From assembly GCF_000012845.1 (NCBI RefSeq), contig NC_009615.1, positions 3,474,501-3,538,500 of the forward strand: DNA of 64,000 nucleotides. The letters run 5' to 3'. The notes beneath the pieces were generated by a model that ran no database searches, was not told the origin of the DNA, and worked only from the letters and a program-made list of their open reading frames with translations. How positions within the stretch are numbered: position 1 is the stretch's first letter; each line of letters opens with the position of its first letter. The stretch comes from Parabacteroides distasonis ATCC 8503 (lineage in GTDB: Bacteria; Bacteroidota; Bacteroidia; Bacteroidales; Tannerellaceae). Positions 36,948 through 46,171 of the stretch are shown here, piece after piece. The position numbers and the translations under genes are program-made.

Positions 36948-38261
36948 ATGAAAATATCAATGTACACATTCCTATTTGAGATAGACAGTAAATTTTATGC
37001 ATATAATACATTGTCTAATGCCTTGATCGAAATAGCAGAGGATACATATAAGATTTTATTAGTCAACAAGAATAGACATACACCTTTACAAGAGAAAGAC
37101 TTGGGATGTGATGAACTTTATCAAACTTTGAAAGAAAACCATATGATCACTGAAAATGATCGGGATGAGTTCTTACTGTATAAAAGTATTATCCTAGCAG
37201 GACGCTCCATCAATATCTTAAATCTAACGATAGCTCCAACCATGGATTGCAATTACTCGTGTTCTTACTGTTTTGAAAATTGCAAACGTAATATTTATAT
37301 GACAGAAAAGGTCATAAGCTCAATTATTAAATTCATAGAACAATATGAAAACATTAAAAATATTCACGTAGTTTGGTTTGGAGGAGAACCTCTTCTAGGC
37401 ATTAAGCAAATAGAATCACTTTATCGTAAGATGATTCTGATTCCCGATAAAAATTATTCTTTCTCAATAATCTCTAATGGGTTCTTGATATCACCGGATA
37501 TTATAAAACTCTTTAAGGAGATGAAGTTACAACACATACAAATTACGCTAGATGGATTAAAAGAGACTCACAACAAGATAAAATTCACAAAAAATGAAAA
37601 CGATACTTTTTCTAGAACTATAAAGAATATAGACTTGCTAGCATCTTCTGCCCCAGAAATACGAATTAGTATACGAGTAAATATGAATAAAGAGAATTCT
37701 TCTGAATTTATAACTTTATATTCTTTCATATTACAACGATATAAGAGCAACCCATTGATTGGAATTTATCCTGCTTTTATAACATCTACTTCTTCTAAAT
37801 CAAGTTCTTCTTGTTCTTTACTTTTCAATAGACAAGAGAAATCTGAGTTTATACAACAGCTCTACTATGACAGAGGTATCGTAACCAATTTATGTGGATA
37901 TCCAGATTCCTCTTTTACAGAATGTTCTATTCGAAATAAACACACATTTACAATAGATCCAGAAGGATACTTATATAAATGTTGGGAAATTATAGGCGAT
38001 CAAAAATATGCCATAGCAAAATTGGATTCAGAAGGAACTATTCAATCCATAGATCAGAAAATTCTTAACCGATACCTCTATGCCGCAGATCCACTGGAAG
38101 ATAAAACATGTTCTAAATGTCCTTATCTTCCTATTTGTTTTGGAGGTTGCCCCCATAAACGGATAGAAAATATATTTAAAGATAAACATTATGATACATG
38201 TACATACCTTAAGGGTTCTCTCAAAGAATTTATAAAAATTCATTTGTCACAAAATAGCTGA
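36948..38261 (+). CDS. Second radical SAM/SPASM peptide maturase
   Basis: The 437-residue protein has an N-terminal region of about 85 residues that may be a PqqD-like recognition domain, and the radical SAM motif CNYSCSYC (Cys101, Cys105, Cys108). FGGEPL follows, and a C-terminal SPASM region with CGYPDSSFTEC, YLYKCWE and CSKCPYLPICFGGCPHKR...CTYLKG. It lies 29 nt after the exporter and 52 nt before the Cys-rich precursor, its likely substrate. It differs from the first maturase and has no pseudo-rSAM partner here. AT-rich base composition contrasts with the exporter. Confidence 0.9.
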   Translation: MKISMYTFLFEIDSKFYAYNTLSNALIEIAEDTYKILLVNKNRHTPLQEKDLGCDELYQTLKENHMITENDRDEFLLYKSIILAGRSINILNLTIAPTMDCNYSCSYCFENCKRNIYMTEKVISSIIKFIEQYENIKNIHVVWFGGEPLLGIKQIESLYRKMILIPDKNYSFSIISNGFLISPDIIKLFKEMKLQHIQITLDGLKETHNKIKFTKNENDTFSRTIKNIDLLASSAPEIRISIRVNMNKENSSEFITLYSFILQRYKSNPLIGIYPAFITSTSSKSSSSCSLLFNRQEKSEFIQQLYYDRGIVTNLCGYPDSSFTECSIRNKHTFTIDPEGYLYKCWEIIGDQKYAIAKLDSEGTIQSIDQKILNRYLYAADPLEDKTCSKCPYLPICFGGCPHKRIENIFKDKHYDTCTYLKGSLKEFIKIHLSQNS

Positions 38262-38313
38262 ATAAGATTATAATAAAAAGGCTATTTATTTAAAAACTTA
38301 ATATCATTGCGTT

Positions 38314-38577
38314 ATGAAAAATTTTAAAGTGATTGAAAAAAGCCGTCTAAATGAATTTACAATGGCTAAACTTATAGGAGGACGGCCTTGTAACGAGCGT
38401 AATACAAATTGTGGAGCAACAGGATACTCATGTAATGCGGCTTTTGGCATTTCTGATCCATGTGGAAATTTTCGAGATGGTACTAATTGCCCTAGAAACT
38501 ATGGAACTTGTTCTCCCAACATAGAAGTGTGCCCTGAACGTCGCTTACCTGATTTGCCGGTACTAATGAATATATAA
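38314..38577 (+). CDS. Cys-rich RiPP precursor peptide with GG leader
   Basis: The 87-residue peptide has a short leader (MKNFKVIEKSRLNEFTMAKL) ending in IGG at residues 21-23. A 64-residue core carries seven Cys (RPC, NTNC, GYSC, DPC, TNC, GTC and VC) and many Asn, Gly and Arg. The leader end (EFTMAKLIGG) resembles that of the first precursor (KREMRILKGG), so both may use the same C39 exporter. The spacing of the Cys with Asn, Gly or Thr before them suggests several crosslink sites for the radical SAM enzyme directly upstream. I recognise no known bacteriocin. Confidence 0.75.
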   Translation: MKNFKVIEKSRLNEFTMAKLIGGRPCNERNTNCGATGYSCNAAFGISDPCGNFRDGTNCPRNYGTCSPNIEVCPERRLPDLPVLMNI

Positions 38578-38581
38578 ATTT

Positions 38582-39814
38582 ATGAAATCTATTATCATTA
38601 GTATTATCCAAATTCTTTTTTTGGTATCTCCCGTTTCTGCATCGGAACGGGAGACCGACTATATTGTTACGTTTTATCCTGAAAGTGGATCTATTCTTCA
38701 AAATATCTCATGTAAAATAGTTTTTACAGCGGAAGGAATTGACAAGAAAAAGATATCCATCACTGGAGTAATTATAAATGAGAGAGGGGATACGGTTCAA
38801 TCCGTGAAAACGCTATTGCCCGGAATAGGCTACTTTCATATTTATGCAAATCCAGGAGAAAGATATATCTTAAAATGCGAAAATCGAGATAGAATCCGTA
38901 AGAATTTTTATTTGCCAATGATGAGTGAAAATGGCTTTGGTCTTAAAATAATTGAAAATAAAGAACAATGGCTCTTATCCGTTATCAACTCTTCGAGGGA
39001 AGTGCCAATGAAATTATTATATTTAGTGGCCCAATCGGAAGATTCTATTTTTTTCCAAAAAGTCTGGAATCCTAAAGATTCTTATTTAGTTTTTGACAAA
39101 AAACATTTTCCAAAAGGGATATCCTCGTTCGCTTTAGTAGATTCTATGAAGAATCTATTGTGTGGCCGTGTCGTACTAAACATACAAGAACAGACTGATT
39201 TCCAGTCATTGCCTCCAGACTTCCGAATGGGATTGCTTCCACTTAAGAACCAAATAGATTCAGATCCCTCACGATTGAGTTTGGCCTGGGATTTAATAGC
39301 TATGACATTAGAGGTTACTCCCATTAAAAACTTATCACAACCAAATCCGGATATATGGAAAACCGTAAATCTCGATGAAGTTTCTATTATCGCAAGCATG
39401 AGAAGAAAACAAAAATATAATGGATTGTATTCTGGATCTTTGCCATCCAGTCGTGTAATCTATCGACAAAACATAGAACAATGGCATATACAGGATATGA
39501 GGTCCTTACTTTATCTATTGGGGAGTGTTAACATTTCGTGGTATGTAGTAGATCATGTGTATAAGGAATGTGTGTTTATTCAAGATTATGGAGCCATTTC
39601 ATTCCAAACGGATCCTGTAAAAAATTATGAGCCACCTTTATTTGTCGTTGATGACGTTCCATATCAAAATTATGATATACTTTCGTTTCCTGTGACCGAA
39701 ATAGAAGAAATTTTTATCCTAAAAGGTGTTGATGCTGCTATATACGGTCCAAAAGGGAAAAGAGGGATTATCGTAGTTACCACCAAACGAAATAAACCAC
39801 CTTATGAAAAATAA
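38582..39814 (+). CDS. Secreted protein with TonB-receptor plug-like domain but no barrel
   Basis: The 410-residue protein has a signal peptide (ending SVSA). A beta-rich middle part follows (about 30-230, possibly MG2-like: KISITGVIINERGDTVQSVKT). The C-terminal 80 residues (PPLFVVDDVPYQNYDILSFPVTEIEEIFILKGVDAAIYGPKGKRGIIVVTTK) match the end of a SusC/TonB receptor plug. No barrel follows. It starts 4 nt after the precursor stop and ends overlapping the HlyD gene by 11 nt, so it is part of the export unit. It might dock on an outer-membrane receptor or guide the peptide. Confidence 0.75.
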   Translation: MKSIIISIIQILFLVSPVSASERETDYIVTFYPESGSILQNISCKIVFTAEGIDKKKISITGVIINERGDTVQSVKTLLPGIGYFHIYANPGERYILKCENRDRIRKNFYLPMMSENGFGLKIIENKEQWLLSVINSSREVPMKLLYLVAQSEDSIFFQKVWNPKDSYLVFDKKHFPKGISSFALVDSMKNLLCGRVVLNIQEQTDFQSLPPDFRMGLLPLKNQIDSDPSRLSLAWDLIAMTLEVTPIKNLSQPNPDIWKTVNLDEVSIIASMRRKQKYNGLYSGSLPSSRVIYRQNIEQWHIQDMRSLLYLLGSVNISWYVVDHVYKECVFIQDYGAISFQTDPVKNYEPPLFVVDDVPYQNYDILSFPVTEIEEIFILKGVDAAIYGPKGKRGIIVVTTKRNKPPYEK

Positions 39815-41096
39815 TAAAGATATAGAGTTACGTAGCGAGGAGGTACAGGAGGTGATGGGGCAAGTGCCGGCCTGGATCGTACGGTGGGGGATAACGCTGT
39901 TATTCCTCGTGGTCGTAGCGTTGCTGGTGGGGAGCTGTTTCTTCAAGTATCCTGACGTGATCACGGCTGACATGACATTGACGGGGCAACATCCCGCAAC
40001 GGCGGTGGTGACACGGGCGGCGGGGAAGATACAGGAGCTGCTCGTCAGGGATAATCGTCCGGTAAGGCAGGGGGATTGGCTGGCGGTCATAGAGAATCAC
40101 GCCGACACGGACGATGCCATCTATCTGGATAAGGCGTTGGAACGATCCGGAAGCGACGTGGATAGCCTGGACAAGGCATTATCAAAGTACAAGGAGCTAT
40201 CGCTGGGTGATATGCAAGCGGCTTACTCGGGACTACTGTCGGCGCTCCATGCCTGCGTCAATTACAGGGAGATCGATTATTATCCGCAAAAAATGGCCTC
40301 CATCCGCAAACAGATAGCGTTGTATAAGGCTTACTATAACGAGACCGAACGGCAGCGGAAGACCCTCTCGGAGCAATTCGCCTTGACAAGGCGGCAATAC
40401 GCCCGGGATTCATTATTGTATAGCCGGTCCGTGATTTCTTCCTACGAGCATGAGACCGCACGGGCTTCCCTGCTGCAAAGCCGTTATTCGCTGGAAGGGG
40501 CGTCAGCCTCGGCCGAGAATCTCCGGATACAGATCGGGGAGCAAGAGCAATCCTTGCTGGATCTGACGCTGGAGCGGAGCGAGAAAGAATTTACGCTACG
40601 GCAGGAATTACAGACCGCCCGGGAACAATTGCTGAACAGCATGAACGAGTGGAGGTTGCGTTATTGCCTCATCGCCCCGGTAGGGGGTGTCGTGACTTTC
40701 ACCAAGTACTGGAATGAGAACCAATATATCCCATCCGGAGAGGTGGCTTTCACCGTCGTGCCGCAAGGCGAGGGCCGGCTGGTGGGGAAGGTGCGCATAC
40801 CGATAGCACGCTCGGGAAAAGTCCAGAGAGGCCAGCGGGCGATCGTCCGTTTCTCCAATTTCCCGGATCAGGAGTTTGGAGTGGTAAACGGCGTGGTATC
40901 GAATATCTCATTGGTCCCCACCGACGAGTACTATACGGCGGATATCGATTTTCCAGAGGGGCTGAGAACCAATTACGGTATCGACCTGCCCGTCTCGCCC
41001 GAGACGCAAGCCTCCGCGGAGATCGTAACGGAAGAATTACGCCTGATCGAACGATTCTTCCTCCCGATCAAACGGATCGTGAAAGAAGGATTTTAG
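39804..41096 (+). CDS. HlyD-like periplasmic adaptor of the peptide exporter
   Basis: The 430-residue protein has a short cytoplasmic N terminus and one transmembrane helix (WGITLLFLVVVALLVGSCFF). Lipoyl halves follow (TAVVTRAAGKIQELLVRDNRPVRQGDWLAVI and YCLIAPVGGVVTF), flanking a long coiled-coil hairpin (about 120-280), then a C-terminal beta domain (VGKVRIPIARSGKVQRGQRAIVRF). It should connect the C39 ABC exporter to an outer-membrane channel; no channel gene is next to it. Base composition is GC-rich like the exporter gene, not like the three AT-rich genes between them. Confidence 0.92.
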   Translation: MKNNKDIELRSEEVQEVMGQVPAWIVRWGITLLFLVVVALLVGSCFFKYPDVITADMTLTGQHPATAVVTRAAGKIQELLVRDNRPVRQGDWLAVIENHADTDDAIYLDKALERSGSDVDSLDKALSKYKELSLGDMQAAYSGLLSALHACVNYREIDYYPQKMASIRKQIALYKAYYNETERQRKTLSEQFALTRRQYARDSLLYSRSVISSYEHETARASLLQSRYSLEGASASAENLRIQIGEQEQSLLDLTLERSEKEFTLRQELQTAREQLLNSMNEWRLRYCLIAPVGGVVTFTKYWNENQYIPSGEVAFTVVPQGEGRLVGKVRIPIARSGKVQRGQRAIVRFSNFPDQEFGVVNGVVSNISLVPTDEYYTADIDFPEGLRTNYGIDLPVSPETQASAEIVTEELRLIERFFLPIKRIVKEGF

Positions 41097-41261
41097 TGTA
41101 ATATTATCCTTTCTTTCCTATGCGTTTATCACAGATGTCACGAGTGACAGAGTCCGCCGCAGACTATGGTATTCAACTTCTATTACAAATTCTTACAATT
41201 AAGATAGCTCCTTATGAAAAAATTTTATTTTATTACGCTTAGTTTTTGAAAAAACTTATTG

Positions 41262-41269
41262 TACCTTTG
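41262..41269 (+). promoter_or_regulatory. -7 promoter box of the ROK regulator
   Basis: TACCTTTG matches TAnnTTTG, 27 nt before the start codon. The 200-nt gap before it also holds a small TGTCAC/GTGACA hairpin. Confidence 0.5.
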
Positions 41270-41296
41270 CCCTAATCACTCAATAAAGGTATAACC

Positions 41297-42505
41297 ATGA
41301 CAACTAAGTTCTTGCTCTCGTCCGATGACAATACTCGCAGTGGCCTTCTGAAAAAGAAGATCATACATTATTATATGGCCAATGGAGACGCTACTATAGC
41401 GGAGGTATGTAAAGAAATGAATCTCAGTATCCCCACCGTCACTAAGCTAATTAGCGAATTACAAGAGGACGGTTATATACTCGACTTTGGAAAACAAGAG
41501 ACTAGCGGAGGGCGTAAACCTAGTATTTACGGGCTCAATCCCATATCCGGCTATTTTGTGGGCGTAGATATACTGAAAGATCAACTGAATCTAGCCATAT
41601 TAGATTTTAAAGGAGATAAGATCCGCATTGAGCAGAATATCCCTTATACACTCGAAAACACACCAGCCGCTTTAGACCATCTTTGCGAATGCATCAATGA
41701 ATTTATAAACTCGTTGCCGATCCCAAGGGAAAAAATATTAAGCATTGGCATTAATATATCCGGACGGGTAAATCCTTTCGCCGGATATAGCTATAGCATT
41801 TTTTACTTTGAGGAGAAGCCCTTGTCTCAAATCCTTGAGGAAAAACTACATATAAAGATCTATATAGAGAATGACACCCGTTCCATGGCTTACGGCGAAT
41901 ATCTTCAAGGAGTCGTAAAAGGAGAGAAAAATATCCTATTCATCAATATATCTTGGGGATTAGGTATCGGTATCATCATAGACGGCAAGGTTTATTTCGG
42001 GAAATCAGGTTTCTCCGGAGAATTTGGGCACTTCAGCTTCTTCGAGAATGAGATTCTTTGCCATTGCGGTAAAAAAGGATGCCTCGAGACTGGAGCTTCC
42101 GGTTCTGCCCTATACCGTACCCTCCTTGAGCGGTATAAAGAGGGTAGCAACACCATATTGGCCAGTAAAATCGATGCCGGGGAATACATCGGGCTCTCTG
42201 ACTTGATCGACGCCATTCACAAAGAGGATATGCTATCCATTGAGATACTGGAGGAGATCGGTTTTAATCTAGGTAAAGGAATAGCCGGATTGATGAACAT
42301 TTTCAATCCGGAACTGGTCGTACTGGGCGGCCCCTTGTCGCAGACGGGAGAATATTTAAGCCTACCTATTAAAAGTGCCGTCAGGAAGTACTCTTTGAAC
42401 TTGGTAACCCGTGATACTCAGATCAAAGTATCCAAATTAGGTGAAAGAGCGGGTATATTAGGAGCCTGCCTGCTATCTCGATCTAAAATTCTAGGTATGA
42501 TTTAA
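41297..42505 (+). CDS. ROK family transcriptional regulator of sialic-acid genes
   Basis: The 402-residue protein has an N-terminal winged helix (KKIIHYYMANGDATIAEVCKEMNLSIPTVTKLISELQEDGYI). A ROK sugar-kinase-like domain follows, with the zinc motif CHCGKKGCLETGASG and the acidic IENDTRSMAYGE. It lacks nothing obvious for ligand binding, and may sense a hexosamine intermediate as NagC/NanR-type ROK proteins do. It lies 141 nt upstream of the lyase gene in the same direction and is the only regulator in the locus. Confidence 0.9.
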   Translation: MTTKFLLSSDDNTRSGLLKKKIIHYYMANGDATIAEVCKEMNLSIPTVTKLISELQEDGYILDFGKQETSGGRKPSIYGLNPISGYFVGVDILKDQLNLAILDFKGDKIRIEQNIPYTLENTPAALDHLCECINEFINSLPIPREKILSIGINISGRVNPFAGYSYSIFYFEEKPLSQILEEKLHIKIYIENDTRSMAYGEYLQGVVKGEKNILFINISWGLGIGIIIDGKVYFGKSGFSGEFGHFSFFENEILCHCGKKGCLETGASGSALYRTLLERYKEGSNTILASKIDAGEYIGLSDLIDAIHKEDMLSIEILEEIGFNLGKGIAGLMNIFNPELVVLGGPLSQTGEYLSLPIKSAVRKYSLNLVTRDTQIKVSKLGERAGILGACLLSRSKILGMI

Positions 42506-42535
42506 TATGTATTTCAAAGGAATTAAATAAAAAAT

Positions 42536-42547
42536 AAATAATTATTT
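42536..42547. promoter_or_regulatory. Candidate operator palindrome before the lyase gene
   Basis: AAATAATTATTT is a perfect 12-bp palindrome about 45 nt upstream of the -7 box. It could bind the ROK regulator, but in AT-rich DNA such palindromes arise by chance. Confidence 0.25.
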
Positions 42548-42591
42548 CATTTTCTCGATAAAACACCACTATATTATTAAAATATTTTATT

Positions 42592-42599
42592 TATATTTG
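42592..42599 (+). promoter_or_regulatory. -7 promoter box of the sialic-acid operon
   Basis: TATATTTG matches TAnnTTTG and lies 47 nt before the lyase start codon. Confidence 0.5.
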
Positions 42600-42646
42600 C
42601 AGCATAATTAAAATCAGAGGTTAAAACTCATAAAAATAACGCAGAT

Positions 42647-43564
42647 ATGGATAAAATTAAAGGATTGATCGATGCTCCCTTTACTCCGTTCTACGAGAAC
42701 GGGGAAGTTAATTACGAGCCCATTGAAGATTATGCGAAACTTCTTGTGAAAAACGGGCTGAAAGGCGTATTCATCAATGGTTCTTCCGGAGAAGGTTATA
42801 TGCTGACAGAGGAAGAACGCATGAAATTGGCCGAGAAATGGATGGAAGCAGCTCCGGAAGGCTTTAAGGTAATCGTGCACGTAGGTAGCACATGCGTTAA
42901 GTCTAGCCGTAATTTAGCGGAACATGCTCAAAAGATCGGCGCTTGGGGTATTGGCGCTATGGCTACCCCTTTCCCTCGTATCGGTCGAATTGAGGAATTG
43001 GTAAAGTACTGCGAGGAGATCGCTTGCGGCGCTCCTGCCTTACCGTTTTACTACTATCATATCCCTGCGTTTAACAACGCTTTCCTCCCTATGCTGGATT
43101 TCTTAAAAGCAGTAGACGGGCGTATCCCTAATTTCGCCGGTATCAAATATACATACGAGAGCTTATACGAATACAATCAATGTCGTTTATACAAGGATGG
43201 TAAATTCGACATGTTGCACGGACAGGATGAAACGATTCTTCCTTGCCTTGCGATGGGTGGAGCGCAAGGAGGTATCGGTGGTACCACAAACTATAACGGA
43301 AAAGAATTAACCGGTATCCTAGAGGCTTGGGCAGCCGGTGACTTAGAGACAGCTCGCGAGAGACAAAACTTCTCTCAGGAGGTTATTAACGTTATCTGCA
43401 ATTACCGTGGTAATATCGTCGGAGGAAAACGCATCATGAAATTGATCGGATTAGATCTCGGCAAGAACCGTACCCCGTTCCGGAATATGACGGACGAAGA
43501 AGAGGCCGCAATGAAAGCGGAATTAGAGGCTATCAATTTCTTTGAAAGATGTAATAAATTCTAA
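42647..43564 (+). CDS. nanA: N-acetylneuraminate lyase
   Basis: The 305-residue DapA-family aldolase has the Tyr in PFYYYHIPAFN and the Schiff-base Lys in FAGIKYTYES, plus the early NGSSGEGYMLTEEER motif typical of Neu5Ac lyases. It splits Neu5Ac into pyruvate and ManNAc in the cytoplasm. The epimerase gene follows after 3 nt. In Bacteroides fragilis the equivalent gene is called nanL. Confidence 0.93.
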   Translation: MDKIKGLIDAPFTPFYENGEVNYEPIEDYAKLLVKNGLKGVFINGSSGEGYMLTEEERMKLAEKWMEAAPEGFKVIVHVGSTCVKSSRNLAEHAQKIGAWGIGAMATPFPRIGRIEELVKYCEEIACGAPALPFYYYHIPAFNNAFLPMLDFLKAVDGRIPNFAGIKYTYESLYEYNQCRLYKDGKFDMLHGQDETILPCLAMGGAQGGIGGTTNYNGKELTGILEAWAAGDLETARERQNFSQEVINVICNYRGNIVGGKRIMKLIGLDLGKNRTPFRNMTDEEEAAMKAELEAINFFERCNKF

Positions 43565-43567
43565 GGT

Positions 43568-44770
43568 ATGGCAGCGTTTGACAATTTATCTAATCCATCG
43601 GAATATCTAGCTTATTGGGGCAAGACCTATCGGAATGAGCTTCTTTCCAATATTCTTCCTTTTTGGATGAAATACGGACTGGACAAAGAGAACGGCGGTT
43701 ACTTTACTTGCGTAGACCGGGATGGTACTCTGATGGACTCCACTAAATCCGTTTGGTTCCAAGGACGATTCGCCTTTATCTTGGCATATGCCTATAATCA
43801 CATTGAGAAGAACGAAGAATGGCTGAGAGCCTGTAAAAACGGTATCGATTTCATCGAGAAACATTGTTTTGATACGGACGGACGTATGTTCTTCGAGGTG
43901 ACAGCGACAGGCATCCCTGTACGTAAACGCCGTTACGTATTCTCCGAGACTTTCGCGGCGATCGCTATGGCTCACTATGCATTGGCATCAGGCGACAAAG
44001 GCTATGCTGAGAAGGCCGTGAACTTATTCAAGCAAGTATTACACTATAAGAATACCCCGGGATTATTGGAGCCTAAATTTCGTGAAGGTCTCGTGGCGAA
44101 AGGCCATTCTTTCTGCATGATACTGATCGATACGGCGGCACGCATCCGTGAGGCCATAAACGATCCCATACTTACACAACAAATCGATGATTCCATAGCC
44201 GAGCTACGCCGTGATTTCATGCATCCCGAATTCAAGGCTATCTTGGAGACAGTAGGACCCAACGGTGAGTTTATCGACTCTATCGCCGGGCGTACCATCA
44301 ATCCCGGCCACTCCATCGAGACCGCATGGTTTATCTTAGAAGAGGCCAAATACCGAGGATGGGACCCTCAACTGAAAGAGATGGGCTTACAAATCCTCAA
44401 CTGGTCTTGGGACTGGGGCTGGGATAAGACGTACGGCGGAATCAACTATTTCAAGGATTGCAAAAACTTCCCTCCCCAAGAGTATTGGCACGACATGAAG
44501 TTCTGGTGGCCACAATGCGAGGCGGTTATCGCTACGCTTTACGCCTACCAAGCGACTGGCGACGCCAAATATCTCGAAATGCACAAACTAATAAACGATT
44601 ACACATTTAATCATCTCCCCGACAAAGAATATGGGGAATGGTATGGCTACCTACACTTCGATGGTAGTCTCTCTCAATCTGCCAAAGGCAATCTATTCAA
44701 AGGTCCGTTCCACATTCCTAGAATGCTTCTCAAATGTAGTTTACTCTGCGACGAAATTCTTTCTAAATAA
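43568..44770 (+). CDS. nanE: N-acylglucosamine 2-epimerase (renin-binding-protein family)
   Basis: The 400-residue AGE-family alpha/alpha-barrel protein shows WFQGRFAFILAYAYN, ARKRRYVFSETF-like RKRRYVFSETFAAIA, NPGHSIETAWFILE with the His-Glu pair, and DWGWDKTYGGI and HDMKFWWPQCEA. It converts ManNAc to GlcNAc, the step after the lyase. It is the RenBP-like epimerase used by Bacteroides, not the NanE of E. coli (ManNAc-6-phosphate epimerase). It starts 3 nt after the lyase gene. Confidence 0.92.
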   Translation: MAAFDNLSNPSEYLAYWGKTYRNELLSNILPFWMKYGLDKENGGYFTCVDRDGTLMDSTKSVWFQGRFAFILAYAYNHIEKNEEWLRACKNGIDFIEKHCFDTDGRMFFEVTATGIPVRKRRYVFSETFAAIAMAHYALASGDKGYAEKAVNLFKQVLHYKNTPGLLEPKFREGLVAKGHSFCMILIDTAARIREAINDPILTQQIDDSIAELRRDFMHPEFKAILETVGPNGEFIDSIAGRTINPGHSIETAWFILEEAKYRGWDPQLKEMGLQILNWSWDWGWDKTYGGINYFKDCKNFPPQEYWHDMKFWWPQCEAVIATLYAYQATGDAKYLEMHKLINDYTFNHLPDKEYGEWYGYLHFDGSLSQSAKGNLFKGPFHIPRMLLKCSLLCDEILSK

Positions 44771-44802
44771 CTTTATCTAAAATACTGAAAATTGGTCAAT
44801 TG

Positions 44803-44834
44803 ACATCAGGGGTCACAACCGTGGCTCCTGATGT
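44803..44834 (+). terminator. Stable hairpin between nanE and nanT
   Basis: A 14-bp stem (ACATCAGGGGTCAC with GTGGCTCCTGATGT, two G-U pairs) with the tetraloop AACC is followed by a T-rich stretch (TTTGTTTTCC). It may act as a partial terminator, or as an RNA stability element that separates catabolic enzyme and transporter levels. Confidence 0.6.
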
Positions 44835-44873
44835 TTCTAAGGCTTTGTTTTCCTTTTTATTTTCCTCAATCAA

Positions 44874-46124
44874 ATGAAAAATAAGAAATTATATCCTTGG
44901 ATCGTAGTCGGTTTACTATGGGTTGTCGCCTTACTGAACTATATGGATCGCCAGATGCTATCAACCATGAAATCAGCTATGATGGTGGATATCGTGGAAC
45001 TAGAGTCTGCGGCGAACTTCGGACGTTTGATGGCGGTCTTCCTCTGGATCTACGGATTCATGAGCCCTGTAGCCGGTATGGTGGCAGACAGGGTAAACAG
45101 GAAGTGGCTAATCGTGGGTAGCTTATTTGTCTGGTCCTTCGTGACTTTGATGATGGGGTATTGCACGGATTTCAATCAGATCTATTACCTACGTGCCTTG
45201 ATGGGGGTCAGTGAGGCCCTGTATATTCCTGCCGGATTATCGCTTATCACAGATTATCACCAAGAGAAAACACGCTCATTAGCCGTAGGTATCCATATGA
45301 CAGGTCTATACGTAGGCCAAGCCTTGGGGGGATTCGGAGCTACGGTGGCCAGCGCTTATACGTGGGAAACGACTTTCCATTGGTTTGGTATCATCGGCAT
45401 CGCTTATAGCGTGGTCTTGATCATCTTCTTACACGATAAGAAAGATCATGTGGAACAAGCCGTAAAACTGGAAAATTATCCGAAAGAGAATCCGATTTCC
45501 GGTGCGTTTAAAGGATTAGGGATGTTATTCACGAACATCGCTTTTTGGATCATTCTTCTTTATTTCGCCACGCCGAGCTTACCGGGTTGGGCGACAAAGA
45601 ACTGGCTCCCTACCCTATTCGCTGAAAATCTCTCGTTGGATATGTCCGAGGCCGGTCCGTTATCTACATTCACGATCGCTATCTCTTCCTTTATAGGGGT
45701 AATCGCCGGAGGTATTTTATCCGATAAATGGATCCAGCGGAATGTCCGGGGACGTGTATACACAGGCGCCATCGGTTTGGCATTAACGATACCCTCTCTC
45801 CTATTACTAGGATTTGGGCACAACTTCCCGATGATTATCGGCGGTGGTCTTTGCTTCGGTATCGGTTATGGTATATTCGACGCCAATAATATGCCTATCC
45901 TTTGCCAATTCATCTCCCCCCGTTATCGGGCTACAGCCTATGGAATTATGAATATGACCGGTGTATTTGCCGGAGCCGCCATCACGGATATACTAGGAAA
46001 ATCTACCGACGCTGGTAATCTTGGCCATGACTTCGCCATGCTAGCCGGATTGGTACTCATCGCACTTTTAATCCAAGTGATCTTCTTACGTCCGAAAGTC
46101 GCTAATATGACCGACGAATGCTAA
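44874..46124 (+). CDS. nanT: MFS sialic-acid transporter (NanT type)
   Basis: The 416-residue protein has 12 hydrophobic helices and MFS motifs (LNYMDRQMLS at the N terminus, GMVADRVNRKWLIV as the loop 2-3 motif, GGILSDKWIQRNVRGR in the second half). By position between nanE and nanO it is the inner-membrane sialic-acid importer of the Bacteroides/Tannerella type, distinct from the 14-helix NanT of E. coli. Confidence 0.9.
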   Translation: MKNKKLYPWIVVGLLWVVALLNYMDRQMLSTMKSAMMVDIVELESAANFGRLMAVFLWIYGFMSPVAGMVADRVNRKWLIVGSLFVWSFVTLMMGYCTDFNQIYYLRALMGVSEALYIPAGLSLITDYHQEKTRSLAVGIHMTGLYVGQALGGFGATVASAYTWETTFHWFGIIGIAYSVVLIIFLHDKKDHVEQAVKLENYPKENPISGAFKGLGMLFTNIAFWIILLYFATPSLPGWATKNWLPTLFAENLSLDMSEAGPLSTFTIAISSFIGVIAGGILSDKWIQRNVRGRVYTGAIGLALTIPSLLLLGFGHNFPMIIGGGLCFGIGYGIFDANNMPILCQFISPRYRATAYGIMNMTGVFAGAAITDILGKSTDAGNLGHDFAMLAGLVLIALLIQVIFLRPKVANMTDEC

Positions 46125-46171
46125 TTAATCTCATCCAATAAACTAAATAAACAACAAAAAAGTAATTCATT

